Shown: positions 50,440 through 61,809 of the stretch, piece by piece | Layout of the letters: every line of letters begins with the position of its first letter | Position numbering within the stretch: position 1 is the first letter of the stretch | Assembly (NCBI GenBank): GCA_033060915.1 | Contig: CM065378.1 | Span: 5,105,501-5,169,500, forward strand | Source of the DNA: Euryodendron excelsum | Taxonomy: Eukaryota; Streptophyta; Magnoliopsida; Ericales; Pentaphylacaceae | Reading direction: 5' to 3' | Length of the DNA stretch: 64,000 nt | The notes under the pieces: model-generated | The model's input: the letters and a program-made list of their open reading frames with translations, nothing else | Told to the model about the DNA's origin: nothing | The model's database searches: none | Made by a program: the position numbers and the translations under genes

Positions 50440-52743
50440 ATGGTTCCTAGTATAACATCTTCGATTCCGTCTGTTTCTCTGTCCTCTACGAAGACCCGCG
50501 CCGTGTTGCTCGTCTTGAGCAACCTGTGCTCCCCCATCATCATCTGTGTCATGAATACTCGCAACATCAACACGAGAACTATACACTTATGGTGGATAGA
50601 CTCTGGGTACCTGTGACGGCCCGACATCATAAGTCGAAGCAGCATATCCACTATGAAAATCATGGCCCCCATAACTAGAACTACTAGCTACAAATGGATC
50701 GTAACTATGACTCGTGTCAGCCTAGAAAAAAATTTGAGACATATTGCGGGTTGGCCGACGATCATGTGTGCTAAAGTATGCCCCTGTAGGAAAGGAAGAC
50801 TCATGTACTGATATGCCAGAACTCTGACTAGGATAGTAATAAGGCGCAGGAGTGACATACCCTGCACTATACCCACCATACATGGAAGAAGGTATTGCAA
50901 AAGTGGATCGGCGTTCGAAGGTGACAGGAGGCTGCATGCTATATGGCACAGAGGATGAAGGGGCAAAAGAAGACCCGGCCTCCTGGGAAGGCCCTCGGTG
51001 GTGTGGGACACGCTGCGACTCGCCTAGGATGGATAAAGCAGCCATGACACGATCCTGTATCTCATGTACGTTCTCCAATGCCTCGGTACTAGGAAAACCT
51101 AAAATAACACGGTCTCCTAAGTTATACACCTCCGTCCATGCTTGCGCCTGAAAGCACAATTAAGCCATTTAATACGATTTTCATATAAAATATTATTAAT
51201 TTATATTTAAATGAACATACCATCGTATCTAATGTGCCTCCAACCCCTGAGTACCCTCTTTGAGTGTGTAGGGCGGGATTCCCAATATGTAGGCGAGTGA
51301 TACTTCTATACCATACTATGTAAGGATCACTATATGCCATAGGTGTACAAGAAATCTCACTGTTAACATCACGGTCCCTCCTATGTCCCTATTCTGTGAT
51401 ATACTGGTGGTGATAGAGACTCCAATTTGTTGCGCTCTTCCCCCTCTGATCCAGCTTATGCAAATTCCTCCTCGTGTTCCCGGGCTGGGGTATGTACTAT
51501 CTCATCCCAAACTGCCGCATAACTCGATCCGGTAGATGAAACTCAACAACGTCAAAGCACACGAGAGGCATTGATGCTCTCCAAATGTCACTCCCAAGAC
51601 GGCAGTAGTCTGGCAAAGAATCCATATGGGCCTCATACGGGGTCCAAACAAACTGAAAAATAAAAATTTAAATGAATGTAAATTATGGGGTCCAATCAAT
51701 TGTAACGTACAGTATAACGTATTTAGATGGATGTAAATACGTAGTTTTAATTTAGAACTCACATCCTGCGGTTGAAGTTGATCCATCTAATCTCGGTAAA
51801 TAGTGAGGACATGGGTGGAGACGTTAGTCAGGAGGAAATTAACATGCCACCTACCCTCTAATGGTCTAGGGGGAAACTGTAGTGCGCCAATAAGCAACGG
51901 CTGTTGCGAAGCTGTGTCAACTATCGCCGTTCGTGTAGGTGACATCCGAGGGAATCTCTCCCATGCCCAAATCTGATTCATTAAAGATAGAATATGATAA
52001 TAATGTCATATGATAGTCAAAATGTAAGAAAAATATACATACGAAAATATTGTGGTTACCTGCAGTAATGCTAAGGGGCCTACAATCTCGAAACTGGTAC
52101 TATATACAACGCAACACAACCCCTTGTATAACGATACAAGAACTGCACTACTCCAGCTATATCCGCCACAAATATCGAAGTCTGCTAGTAATGGTAAGTA
52201 TATAGTCTTCATCAGGGTACCAGAGTAATCTGGCATCATGACCCCGGCAATAAGTCTGAGCATAAATGCTCTAGCATGACGCTGTACTGTGACCTCATCA
52301 GTATCATCTACAAGTGCCCTAAACCTCTGAGATAACTACTTGATATTCAAAAAATTGTCTTTGAAATGCTGGGGGCCGGGGGTAACACCTAAATGCTGTA
52401 TAAAAATAGGGGCCCAGCCCTTTGGTGAGGCCACACCGGGGGAACCTGTAACAGCCATCCTATCAATTGGAAGCTCATATATGATGAACACATCATGTAA
52501 AGTAATGGTGGCCTCCCCAAAAGGGTAGGACGTGCGGGAGAGAGGAGGAGGGGGGGCTGGCAAAGCGAGGGAGAGAAAAGAAAGGGGAGGGGGGGGGGGG
52601 GGGGGCAGCTGTACATGAGGGAGAGAGGGAGAAAAAGAGGGGGGGGGGGGGGGGCTGGCAAAGTGATGAAGAGAAAAGAAGGGGGCAAGGGGCAGCAGCT
52701 GGACGTGAGGGAGAGAAAGGGGGGAGGGTAAATTAAGGGACAT
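50440..52743 (-). pseudogene. Plant mobile domain (PMD, MAIN-like) gene, disrupted
   Basis: PMD proteins are plant-specific, partly TE-borne and partly domesticated (MAIN, MAIL; family knowledge). Segments on the minus strand: 52743-52061 (Pro-rich start, FGEATITLHDVFIIYELPID, a TAG at 52336-52338, then LSQRFRALVDDTDEVTV... and MPDYSGTLMKTIYLPLLADF); 51972-51764 (IWAWERFPRMSPTRTA, RWHVNFLL, TIYRD then TAG); about 51652-51223 (FVWTPYEAHMDSLPDYCRLG, VMRQFGMR then TAG, another stop after HHQYITE); and 51159-50440 (EALENVHEIQDRVMAAL and a Ser/Tyr/Pro-rich tail, again with a stop). Plausible GT-AG introns separate the segments. At least four in-frame stops make it non-functional as one reading frame. 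The Pro-rich start is encoded by long G tracts at 52540-52660. It fills the MULE interior. Confidence 0.8.
52537..52733. repeat. Poly-G / purine tracts
   Basis: On the plus strand there are several long G runs, including uninterrupted runs of about 18 G near 52588-52605 and about 15 near 52638-52653, within an almost pure GA background. A related unit (GGGGGCTGGCAAAG.GA.G) appears twice, near 52551 and 52650, so the tract arose by local duplication. Confidence 0.85.
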
Positions 52744-53042
52744 GAGAGTGAAAGAAAGATTCGTGAGTATAAAAAAAAAAATGCAGTTTGAGACTGTGTT
52801 TTACAGAGAAACGTTGTCTTGGATTACGTTTTTTTGTAAAACGCAGTCCACAACTGCGTGTTACAGAGAAATGCAATCCAAGGTTGCGTTTTTCTGTAAA
52901 ACGCAACTTTAAATTGCGTTTTTTTTAAAAATGTAATTTTGAATTGCGTTTTAAAGTATTTTGAAAATAACATTTGTCAAATTGATATTTTGGAAATAAA
53001 TTTAAAAATATAAATTACTTTGGTAAAAAAACCTGATTTGTC

Positions 53043-53559
53043 TTTTAAGAAAAATTATTGGGTTCTCTTGTATTGTCACTATTATTACATATTTCACAAA
53101 ACAATGAGTCCAAATTTCTTAAATTATGTTTACAGATATGGTGTACCAATTAATGCTCTGAAAATCGGAGTGAGCAAATTGAAAAAGTAATTGGGTTACT
53201 TGTTTCAATCATTGGGTTAATTAGAATTGAATCGTGATGTTATAAATATAATATAAATAATATTTGTATTCTAAGATACAAAAAAAATTAAATTTCTTTG
53301 AATAATTTACACAATATTTTTTTTTTCTTTCCCAATGGCATTACATCTTAATAAATATTAATACTAAACTAATAAATACAAAGTCGTGGATTCTCATAAT
53401 ATATATAACAAAGTCGTGGATTCTCATTATATACGTATATATATATATATATATAGAAAGAGTGTGAGCAATAAATTGAGAGGGTGATAATAGTGATATA
53501 GTGCTGGTGCTGTATAAGGTGTGCTTCCTATATACATTAATTGTTAGAGAGTTGTGTAA
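53043..53559. other. Spacer between the MULE and the Helitron-like element
   Basis: AT-rich, no gene. It has a short tandem duplication of ACAAAGTCGTGGATTCTCAT (53380 and 53408) and a TA repeat at about 53437-53454. Confidence 0.5.
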
Positions 53560-55438
53560 TCTATATTAGATATTAAAGCAAAACATTAGAAGGTCTTTGA
53601 CCTTAAAAGTTTCAATCCCTTTTTCTCAATTTTTTGAATTTTTAGAAACATAAAATATATGTGTCATACTATTATTGGTTCTAATTAATTAATTAATTAA
53701 TTTACTTTAAACTTCATAAATGCTATTTATTTATAGTTATGGTAATATTTTTAAATTTCTTTCAATTATGCTCATTTCAAAGAAACTTCATTAGATTTTA
53801 AAATAGAAAGAACATATGTTGTGAAATTATTAGCGTTGGTGTTTTTTAATTTTAAAATACATGTGTCATACTATTATTGGTTTAGCTTAATTTAATTTTG
53901 TGTTATAAACTTCATAAATGTTATCCATTGATAGTTATGGTAAAATTTTCAAGTTTCCTTTAAATATGCTTCGTCTAAATAATCTTTACTAATCATAAAT
54001 GATATTATAAATTTCTAAAATAAAATAAAAAAGTATTGTGAAATTATTAATATTTTGTCATAAACAAAATACATGTGTCATAATATTATTGGTGCTATCT
54101 AATTTTTCTTATTTCTTTATAATTCTATAAGTTCTATCCGTTAATGGATGTGATAATATTTTCAAAATTTCTTTAGTATGCTCCTTTTAAAGAATCTTTA
54201 ATTCTGCATCAATTATATATTTAAATTTATAAAAATAAGAATGACACATGTAATAAAATTATTAGCTTTTTATTTTTTATTGTCTCAATTCATATGCCAC
54301 TAAAATTTTTTTACGAGAAAATAAAAATAAAATTCATTCTTTTGAAGTAAAATAAAATGAATTGAACTAATTCAAAATGAATAAGTTGTGATGAATTATT
54401 TGTTCCTTTAATCTTACTTTTTTCAAATAAAATGTGTAAAATTATTTTCATTTTCATTTTAAATTCTTTCAAGTTTTGTAAAGTTTATGTATCAATTAAT
54501 ACAACAACATTTTGTAGACACCCTTACAATATAATATTTCTCCAACAATTTGTATAAAACTAAATTGGATGTAAACATTATTATTTTAGCTAGAGAAATT
54601 ATAATTCTTCAACCTTTTTTTTTTCTGTCTCAAGATCTAATATGATTTTACGTTATTTTGTGAACTTGAATGAACAAGGATATAATTATTTTGTAGGAGA
54701 TTGATTTTACAATAAAAATTCAATGATTTTGGTTTTACCAATATTTTTAAATATAATTTACAGTAACATTCATAATTACGCAAGTATAATGACTACAAAA
54801 TTATGTTAACTAAGTCCACGGAGTCATATTTTTTTTTTCAATTGGCGCTTGCTAAAGTTTTAAGTTATTTTTCTTAATAGATAATCATTAAACTGAAATA
54901 AATATTAGATATAACTATACTCACATATTGTATTATTAATGCTAACAATTTTAAGTACTTAAAATTTTAAATTCATACTTTAAGGATAAGTTTTTTTTAT
55001 TAAGATAAATTTAAAAATCAAATTGCACTTAGTACAGTAAATATTTGGTGATAGAACAAGTATTTCTCAATTAAAAATACGAATTCTTTTTTAAGTACAA
55101 TTTTCAGTTTTGTGTAGCTATATATCCATATGTCTGTACATTGTTAAATGTTCTTAATAGATAAATCACCTAAATATGTGACATACATATATAATTAATA
55201 TAGCCCTGTAGCAAATGTTCACATTAAAATATTCATTTCTTATTACAAATTATAGATTTGCTCATAATAAGCTGTTATAATTTATTTCAAAACTACATTG
55301 ATGATTATAATTTAGTATAAATTATATAATTAGTGCAAGATCCAAACCTTTAAAATAATAACTTATCATTTTATGAAAATTTTAAATTTAGTATATATAT
55401 ATATTTTATTATCATGAATAGCACGGGTTTAATGCTAG
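53560..55438 (+). mobile_element. Candidate non-autonomous Helitron (1.88 kb)
   Basis: The 5' end A|TCTATATTAGATATTAAAGC and the 3' end GCACGGGTTTAATGCTAG|T resemble plant Helitrons, which begin TCTATATTATTAA-like and finish GCACGGGTT...CTAG. They sit between A and T as expected. The usual 3' hairpin is not evident. The interior has three or more diverged units of about 205 bp: AAAATA.ATGTGTCATA.TATTATTGGT near 53655, 53857 and 54069, each followed by TTCATAAATG.TAT..AT..ATAGTTATGGTAA. No coding region. Confidence 0.6.
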
Positions 55439-57180
55439 TTTATTAATACGAGAGAGAGAGAAAGAGAGTAAATGTGATATTTATGAGGGAGGGAACAATA
55501 ACTCATAAGAAAATGCTACAGAATATGACGGCGATCAGGCAGCACCTAACTGTCGACTGCACCTGCCCAAAGCCCTTCTCTTACCCATAATGGGCTGCTC
55601 GTTTTCTATGAAAAATTGCATCAAATGACTTGAAAAACTAAGTTTTCTTGTGAGGCAAGCTTAATAGATGTTAAACCAGCGGTTCAACTATCGGTTTTTG
55701 TCCTAATTCGGCGGTTTAATTGCTAGGCTGACCGTTCAATGAATTTTTTGTTTGAATAGTTTTAAAACACACTCAAATCGTTTCCTGGACCAGTTTTCGA
55801 TTGAACCTTTTGGTTCAGTTCGATTTTTAAAATATTGGTACCAGCAACACCAAATAATTTCTCGTTCTTACCCCCCGTTATTTGGTATATTGGGAGAAAA
55901 TATTCATATGTTTAAATTGGTCAAATTAAATTTTCCCCTTAAGCAACTTAAAAGCATCGGATGATGAATTTAGGAATCTTGTGATGTTGATCTCCTCATA
56001 TCTGGATAGCATATGGGAATATATTAGCCAAACCATATACACATATGTATGTAAGTAATGGAAAAAAAAAAACTATCACTAATGATAATTATTTTTTTTT
56101 AATTTCCCCAATTTATGAATTTAATGAGTGCAGAACTTATGTTAAATTTGCTATTCTTACAAAATTTGCATATAAAATGATGTGATAGTGACTATTTTGT
56201 AATTAAAAATTATTATGGCAAATGTTTGTTTTGAAGTAAAATCTTCTTATTAAGACATGTTATATTGTATTTAATTTTTTTATAAATTTTTTGTTTGTAT
56301 AGCATTACCCATGTTGAATTCACCTAATCTCTACATGGAAGAGGAAATTAATTACTCATTACGATAGGAAGAAAAAAAAGTATCACTGTTGCAATTCAAG
56401 TGAATGGAGTTAAATACAAATAGGGTTAATTACAACAACACTTCTTGAACTATGCCTTGATATCACTAAACTCCCATAAACTTTAAAATGTGATATATTG
56501 ACTCCTAAACTACTCATTTTTATCAATCAACACCTTCTATAAGGAAAATGTAAAATTATAATGTGATTTGCACATATTTATAAAAATATAGTTTTATACC
56601 AAATTGATATTCTCTTATCATAATAATTGTCTAATGACTTAAATAACCTTTAAAATGACATGTAAATATAGAGACAATTTAAGGAGCATTTTAGTCATTA
56701 AATAATTATTTCAAAAAGATACTGACAATTATGTATAAAACTATACTTTTATGAACATGTACAAATTATATTATAAGTTTTTATTTATTTTTCTCACAGA
56801 TTACTAATATATTGCTAACAGGAGGTGTTAGTTGATACAAATTAATAATTTAAAGGTTAATGTGTTACGTTTTAAAATTTATAAAGGTTTAATAATATTG
56901 AGTCATAATTTAAGTAGTGTTATAATTAACCCATACTGATCTTATCACAGTTTACTAGTTCACTAGGAGGCTGGGCCGAGCCAGGTTGGACACATGCCCA
57001 GCCCAGCTCTACGGGCTAAAATGTAATGAAGCTTTGCAAATTATGGGCGGACTAAATTAGGCTGGCTTTGTGGACCAACAGGCTGATATCCATCCCTACA
57101 ATTCATTGATATTACATAATGAGAATGACAATGGAGTTTCAAGTGCTAATGCTATGGTTCTCCCAAAGTTGGACAATGTG
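55439..57180. other. AT-rich intergenic stretch
   Basis: No gene is recognised. The block 56157-56215 (ACAAAATTTGCATATAAAAT, then GATGTGATAGTGACTATTTT) recurs in the PLAC8-B intron 2 (about 60625-60684) and is a short dispersed repeat. A GGGCC-rich patch lies at 56970-57065. Confidence 0.45.
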
Positions 57181-57279
57181 GTTTAAACGTAGTTACCAAA
57201 TTGGAAATTAGAAGTGGGAAAAGACGAGAAATGAAAGCGGAAAACGTGACTACAAAATATAGAAGAAACGAAATGCGAA

Positions 57280-57545
57280 AAAATGATTGGCAATCAATTG
57301 AGAAAATCAATAAGAATCTTTGTAAAAAGCTTTTGTAAAACTTAAAAAAATAACCTTTACAAAATTTAGCGAAGAATTATATAAATAATTCAATAGATAG
57401 TTAGTTGGAACTTAAAGAAAAAAAAATTGTACAAAAATTAATACTTCAAGTTTCTGAATTATTTTCCCAGTGTTTTGGTTAAGTAAATATAAAAAGTTTT
57501 TCTAAAATTTCGAAACGAGCTTCATACTCATACCGGAAGCAGGTT
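57280..57545 (+). repeat. AT-rich dispersed repeat, third copy in the window
   Basis: TATATAAATAATTCAATAGATA followed by AACTTAAAGAAAAAAAA...AATTAATACTTCAAGTTT matches the blocks at about 24880-25300 and 43595-43870 in order and orientation. No ends or target duplications were identified. It may be an old MITE or SINE family. Confidence 0.45.
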
Positions 57546-58074
57546 TTTCCTCCACCAAATGAATTTTCTAGTAACTATAGTTTAAAATGAAAGGAGAAAA
57601 CTGCATTTCTACTATACAAGAGAGTTAATTAATTTGTCTATCGCATTCAACAGACCTATGCATTAGCAATGCACAGCCTACTCAATTTTTTTGATAAAAG
57701 ACAAAGAGGGAAGGAAATGAGACCAGTGAGGTTTGAACCTCGACGAAATGCCTACTCACTTGGCTTTTTCAGTAACATATATACTTGGTTGAGATTAGGA
57801 ACATATCTTATCTTTGGATCACAGCCAAATCCAAGCAGCTCAATGCCAAGTATATTCCATGGTCCCAAACAGGTACAAAAAATGTCAAATTCAAGCATCC
57901 GTCACAGGGTATGTAAATGGCCCCAAACCTGTCGATGGTTTAATTGTGGGCTCCAGCAAAAGCTTTACCTGCTTGACGCGCCATACTGCATGACCCTACA
58001 CCGTGGCAAATGGGTTTAGGTTGGTCATGTTCCTTAACAAGTTGAGAAAATGAACGGTTTTGGCCCCATCAAAT

Positions 58075-58620
58075 TTTGATTCCAAGTTGGACTTGTCAAT
58101 TGATTTTTGTTTCGTGGAAAACGGGTTGAATTCGATATTATCACGAGACATGTATGACAGGGCTTATTTGTTTTGTGATTATTTAATTTGACCTTTGCAC
58201 AACTATTGTGTTATTGATATTGTTGGACAGTTGTGCGGGCCTATTCTACTTCTAATGAATACAATTATAAAAGGGCTTATAAAACTAATACGAGGTACGG
58301 AGTGTTTGGACGTAACTTATTAGTAGTTTATAGTTTATATTTATTTATTTTTTGAAATGTGTTTAGATGAGTGACTTAAAAAAGAAGTTTATACATAATC
58401 ACGTTTTTTGAGAAAACTATTTTTAAAGGTAACTTTTTAAAAATAGCTTATAGTTTATAACTTATAACTTATAAGTCAGTGACCCAAACACTCCTTATAT
58501 ATATATATATATATATAAGTTAGGTCGTCTTTTCACTCTTAACTTAGATTGGTTTTTTTAATTGAAAGTTGTCATATTGTGGACAAAGAAAGGAAGCCTA
58601 GTTCTTTTTGCAGACACAAA
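58075..58620 (+). repeat. LTR-like dispersed repeat, copy 2, split by a MITE
   Basis: Related to 35975-36235: TCGTGGAAAACGGGTTGAA, CGATATTATCACGAGAC, then beyond the MITE GTCGTCTTTTCACTCT and GGACAAAGAAAGGAAGCC. The 57550-58075 flank holds no supported gene. Confidence 0.5.
58299..58494. mobile_element. MITE (196 bp) with GGAGTGTTTGG inverted ends
   Basis: Begins GGAGTGTTTGG and ends CCAAACACTCC, a perfect 11-bp inverted repeat, with further inner complementarity (TTATAGTTTATA blocks, AAGTT/AACTT). No clean target duplication is visible: GGTAC on the left, a TTA/TA repeat (58495-58518) on the right. It sits inside the LTR-like repeat. Confidence 0.75.
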
Positions 58621-59361
58621 TCTCACAAGAAAACTGTCAAATTGCACACAATGACGCAAACAAATACACTTTCACAAATCTATATTATGTTCTAAAGCTA
58701 CGTACATATTATTATTGGTCTTACAGCTCATTCTTCTATCTTCGCATAAAATGTCTATATTGAGGGTCAAAGGTGTTTTTATGAGATATTTCTGTAGGCG
58801 CATTTGGCATTTTCCTTGTCACAATACTGCTCAAGATCCTTCAGGTATAAGAGTAAAGGCATTCGACTCTAATTTTTGGGGAGGGAGATGTTAAAAAAAA
58901 GGAAAAAAAGAAAGGGCCTTCGATCAATTTTGGAAAAATATCTTTAATAATTTACATGAAGGTAAAGAGGAAAACATAGAAGTATACATATGCAAGGCAC
59001 CCAAAAACAGATAATTTATTGCAAATTGAAATAATCAACGTTCATCAGAGTTCTGGCATGCATCTATGTACTAATTTAGTACATGACCAGAAAAAAACAC
59101 CACCAGGAAGGATGGTACAAAATGTCAACACGACCACGGATACAAGAAAGCATATATATATATATATGTGTGTAGATGCATGGTTCCATCCTCCATGCAG
59201 TCACTGCATGCCAAATAATGCAACCCAAACAACAAATCCTGAGAGATACTTAAACAGCTAGGCTAGTAGCTGTTAGCATACAACATTATTCAATAACATA
59301 AGGAGAATAATTCGCAGTTCTAGACATCTGCTAGTTCATCAATACGAGTAGATTTGTGAAA

Positions 59362-60322
59362 CTAACGCTTCATGCCTCCCTCGACCACGGGCGCCATTTC
59401 CACACCACGAGTTTGTCTCCCCACGTTTCCTTTCCATCCTGAAGAATTTCAAGAGAACCACTAGTTATCCCACTCTATCAAATTGGCTGGCTCTTCCATT
59501 AGGCCAATTAGGCCATCGCTTATGGCCCCCAATTATTTAACGCCTCAAAATTTTTTAAAACTTAATAAAGTTTTATATAATTTTTGCATTACTTTTATAT
59601 AAAGTTATCTATTAAAAAAATAGAGTTCAATTTTTTAAGGCCCTAATTTTTTTTTAAAACCTAGTAGAATCCTATATAGTTTTTACATCTTTAGGTTAGA
59701 AAAAAAGGCCTCAGTCCAAATGAAACGAAAATTATCTTTTAGAAAAAGAGAGTCCAAAACATAGTACACTAATGAACTTCAAAAGAAAAAACTTCTGTTT
59801 GATAAATAATTAGTATACTCTACAAATAAATTTTTTTTGAAGGCCCCTAAAATAATAAAACATTATATACTATAGTTAAAGTCAAATATAATTTTCACAT
59901 CTTCTTTTAAAAAAACGTGCTTTAATTTAAGTGAGAAAATAAGATATGTTAGAAAAAAAGAGTATGAAACCAACTCACCTAGTTAACTTAAAAAAAAATA
60001 TTATCTTAACAAAAAATTATATAAATAAATTTTTTTAAAGGCTTCAAACTTTTTAAAACCTTGCATAGTTTTAAGGCTCTATGCCGTTTTACTATTTTTT
60101 TTAAGAAAAAGAGGCCTTGATCTAAATAAGAAAAATGACAGCTGTAAAAAAATAGTCATAAAATTAGCACACTAGTAAACTTTAGAAGAAAAAACATCAA
60201 CTTACAAAATAAAATAATTTTTTATAAAATTTTTATGATAATATTAAACAAATATAAAAAATCTCATTTAAAATCATTGCCTAATGTCTCGAATCATGTC
60301 GAGCCGCCCTATATAAATTGAT

Positions 60323-60367
<45 letters not shown>

Positions 60368-61096
60368 AACCAGCTGACATGTCGAATCCACGGCTTTGGA
60401 GCTCACGGTATTCTTGACATAAGGCGCATCTTTCACAAAAGAAGTGCACCAGGCAATCGTGGCATGGACTAGCTTCCAGCGAGTATCGATGCCTCAGCTT
60501 GGATCGAAAGAAGCAGGAGTAGAGGGATGAAAAACCAGAGTAAACACCAAGAAATACGTAAAATGTTCCATTTGCACAACAAGCTGTGAAAAAAGAAGGA
60601 AAAATGCTACTTTTACAAAAAAAATTCATACAAAATTTACATACAAAATGATGTGACAATAATTATTTTGTAATTAAAAATGAGTATTCGTTATAAATAA
60701 AAAAAAAAAAAGTCATGAATTACACTTATCTATTCCATCAGATAAAAACTCGGTTTTGTCACAATTATTCAGAAGCATACTTACAGGTTCCACCTTCATC
60801 TACGATTTCAGCAATCCGTCCGAAAGTTATGCAGGGACACCACATTGTCAGGCAACCTGTAAAACAAAAACGAATTAGAGAAACATTGTATACATATATT
60901 AATCTTTTAGTTAAGCAAGCAATTTAACTGGCAACTTCAAATATATAAAGTTTTTAACATAAACCTTCGAAAAATGCTGGAAACATGCATAAATCAGGGT
61001 TTTCACGATCAAATTAAATTTGAACTTACAGGTGGAGAGATCGGAAAAGCAGCCACAGAGGCCGGAAGACCATGCATTTGAATTTGAAGAATCCAT
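59362..61096 (-). CDS. PLAC8-domain protein, PLANT CADMIUM RESISTANCE / cell number regulator type (copy B)
   Basis: Paralogue of the gene at 46914-49081, with the same likely role as a small Cys-rich membrane protein. Exons: 61030-61096, 60785-60856, 60371-60583 and 59362-59438. All introns are GT-AG and phase 1, giving 142 residues. The N-terminus is short ([20 protein letters not shown]) without the Pro-rich tail of copy A. The signature CCLTMWCPC lies at 23-31, a hydrophobic segment at about 52-71, [16 protein letters not shown] at 87-102, and QEYREL at 103-108. The end is [17 protein letters not shown]...MKR. Exon 3 has fewer cysteines in the membrane stretch than copy A (Gly/Ser/Phe-rich instead). 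Its last intron (59439-60370) also starts just before a CT microsatellite (GTTAGCTCTCTC). A TATA box lies 40 nt upstream of the ATG. Confidence 0.95.
59505..60305. repeat. Degenerate tandem repeats within PLAC8-B intron 3
   Basis: Units of about 200 bp begin with GGCCCC.AATTTTT-like phrases near 59522, 59640, 59841 and 60039. They share TTTTTAAAAC.T..TA.A.TTTTATATA.TTTT and a later AAAAAAGGCCT or AAAGAG phrase. Strongly diverged; a single old element is also possible. Confidence 0.5.
60325..60365. repeat. (GA)n microsatellite just inside PLAC8-B intron 3
   Basis: 41 bp. On the gene strand it reads (CT)n starting at intron position +6 after GTTAG, the same place as in PLAC8-A. Confidence 0.95.
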
Positions 61097-61135
61097 GATT
61101 CAATCGGTTGGGGAATTGTGGATGCTCAAGCAGAC

Positions 61136-61143
61136 ATTTTATA
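61136..61143 (-). promoter_or_regulatory. TATA box of PLAC8-B
   Basis: TATAAAAT on the minus strand within GACTACTATAAAATGTC, 40 nt upstream of the PLAC8-B ATG at 61096. The 5' leader would be only about 10-15 nt. Confidence 0.6.
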
Positions 61144-61809
61144 GTAGTCTCAAAGGGGGACCATAAATTTCCTTTGTGTATATATTAATGTATCTGTAAG
61201 TATGTATTCATATATATTTCTATACAATTGGAAAAGCCACATGTGAGTAGCATGTGGACCTTGAAGTGCTTACTTTGTGCTACAAGTGCTTGTATCTTGT
61301 CATTCGGCTACTATAAGCTAGCTGGGACTTCTGGGAGGGGTAAAAAGGCAAAATAGTCACTAATTAATCCATGGGGAAGTCTTTTCATGGGTGGCCAATA
61401 TTTTACTAATGCTTGTATACATCAGCAAGCGAAGGGTTGACAATTGGTTTGTTTGGTATAATTTTTTGCCAAATTTTTTTGGAATTAGTAGTCAACTAGC
61501 TCATGCTAAACATGAAATCTCAAGTTTGATGTTATGTGACCAAACGGATAATCCATCTTATGCATGAAGTTTACATTATATGTGTTAAAAATGACCCTGC
61601 ACGAGTTTGAATAGTCTGCCGATGGCTTAACACCCTGTAACATAAAATAAAAAAAATAAAAAAAACGAAGCGTAAAACCTTATAGCATGCATGTAAACTG
61701 GCCCCGTCAGATAAACAATGGCTGGAGAGAACCTTTGTAATAGCATGTGTTAGAATGCTAGCATCATGCATGTATCAGGGTTTCGTCATAGAATAAAAAT
61801 TGAACTTGC

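Larger units (their letters stand above)
49334..53033 (-). mobile_element. Mutator-like element with long terminal inverted repeats carrying a plant mobile domain gene
   Basis: The left end (49334-about 49540) and the reverse complement of the right end (about 52830-53033) align over about 200 bp: TTT..CAAAGTAATT.ATATT, then GATAAATGTTATT.TCAAAATAC, then TTTAAATTGCGTTTTTTT. Just outside are TGATTCGCC (49325-49333) and TGATTTGTC (53034-53042), a 7/9 match for the 9-bp duplication typical of MULEs. The TIRs are built from short palindromic units of the type TTGCGTTTT..TAAAACGCAA. The only gene-like content is the minus-strand PMD pseudogene; no MuDR transposase is seen. Length 3.7 kb. Confidence 0.7.

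Noticed and set aside
50688..51011. 107-residue minus-strand ORF
   Set aside because: An alternative frame of the PMD gene's C-terminal exon, which is read better by the 51159 frame.
57669..58019. 116-residue plus-strand ORF, the longest in that region
   Set aside because: No motif or family resemblance, mixed composition and repeat-like surroundings; I do not consider it a gene.
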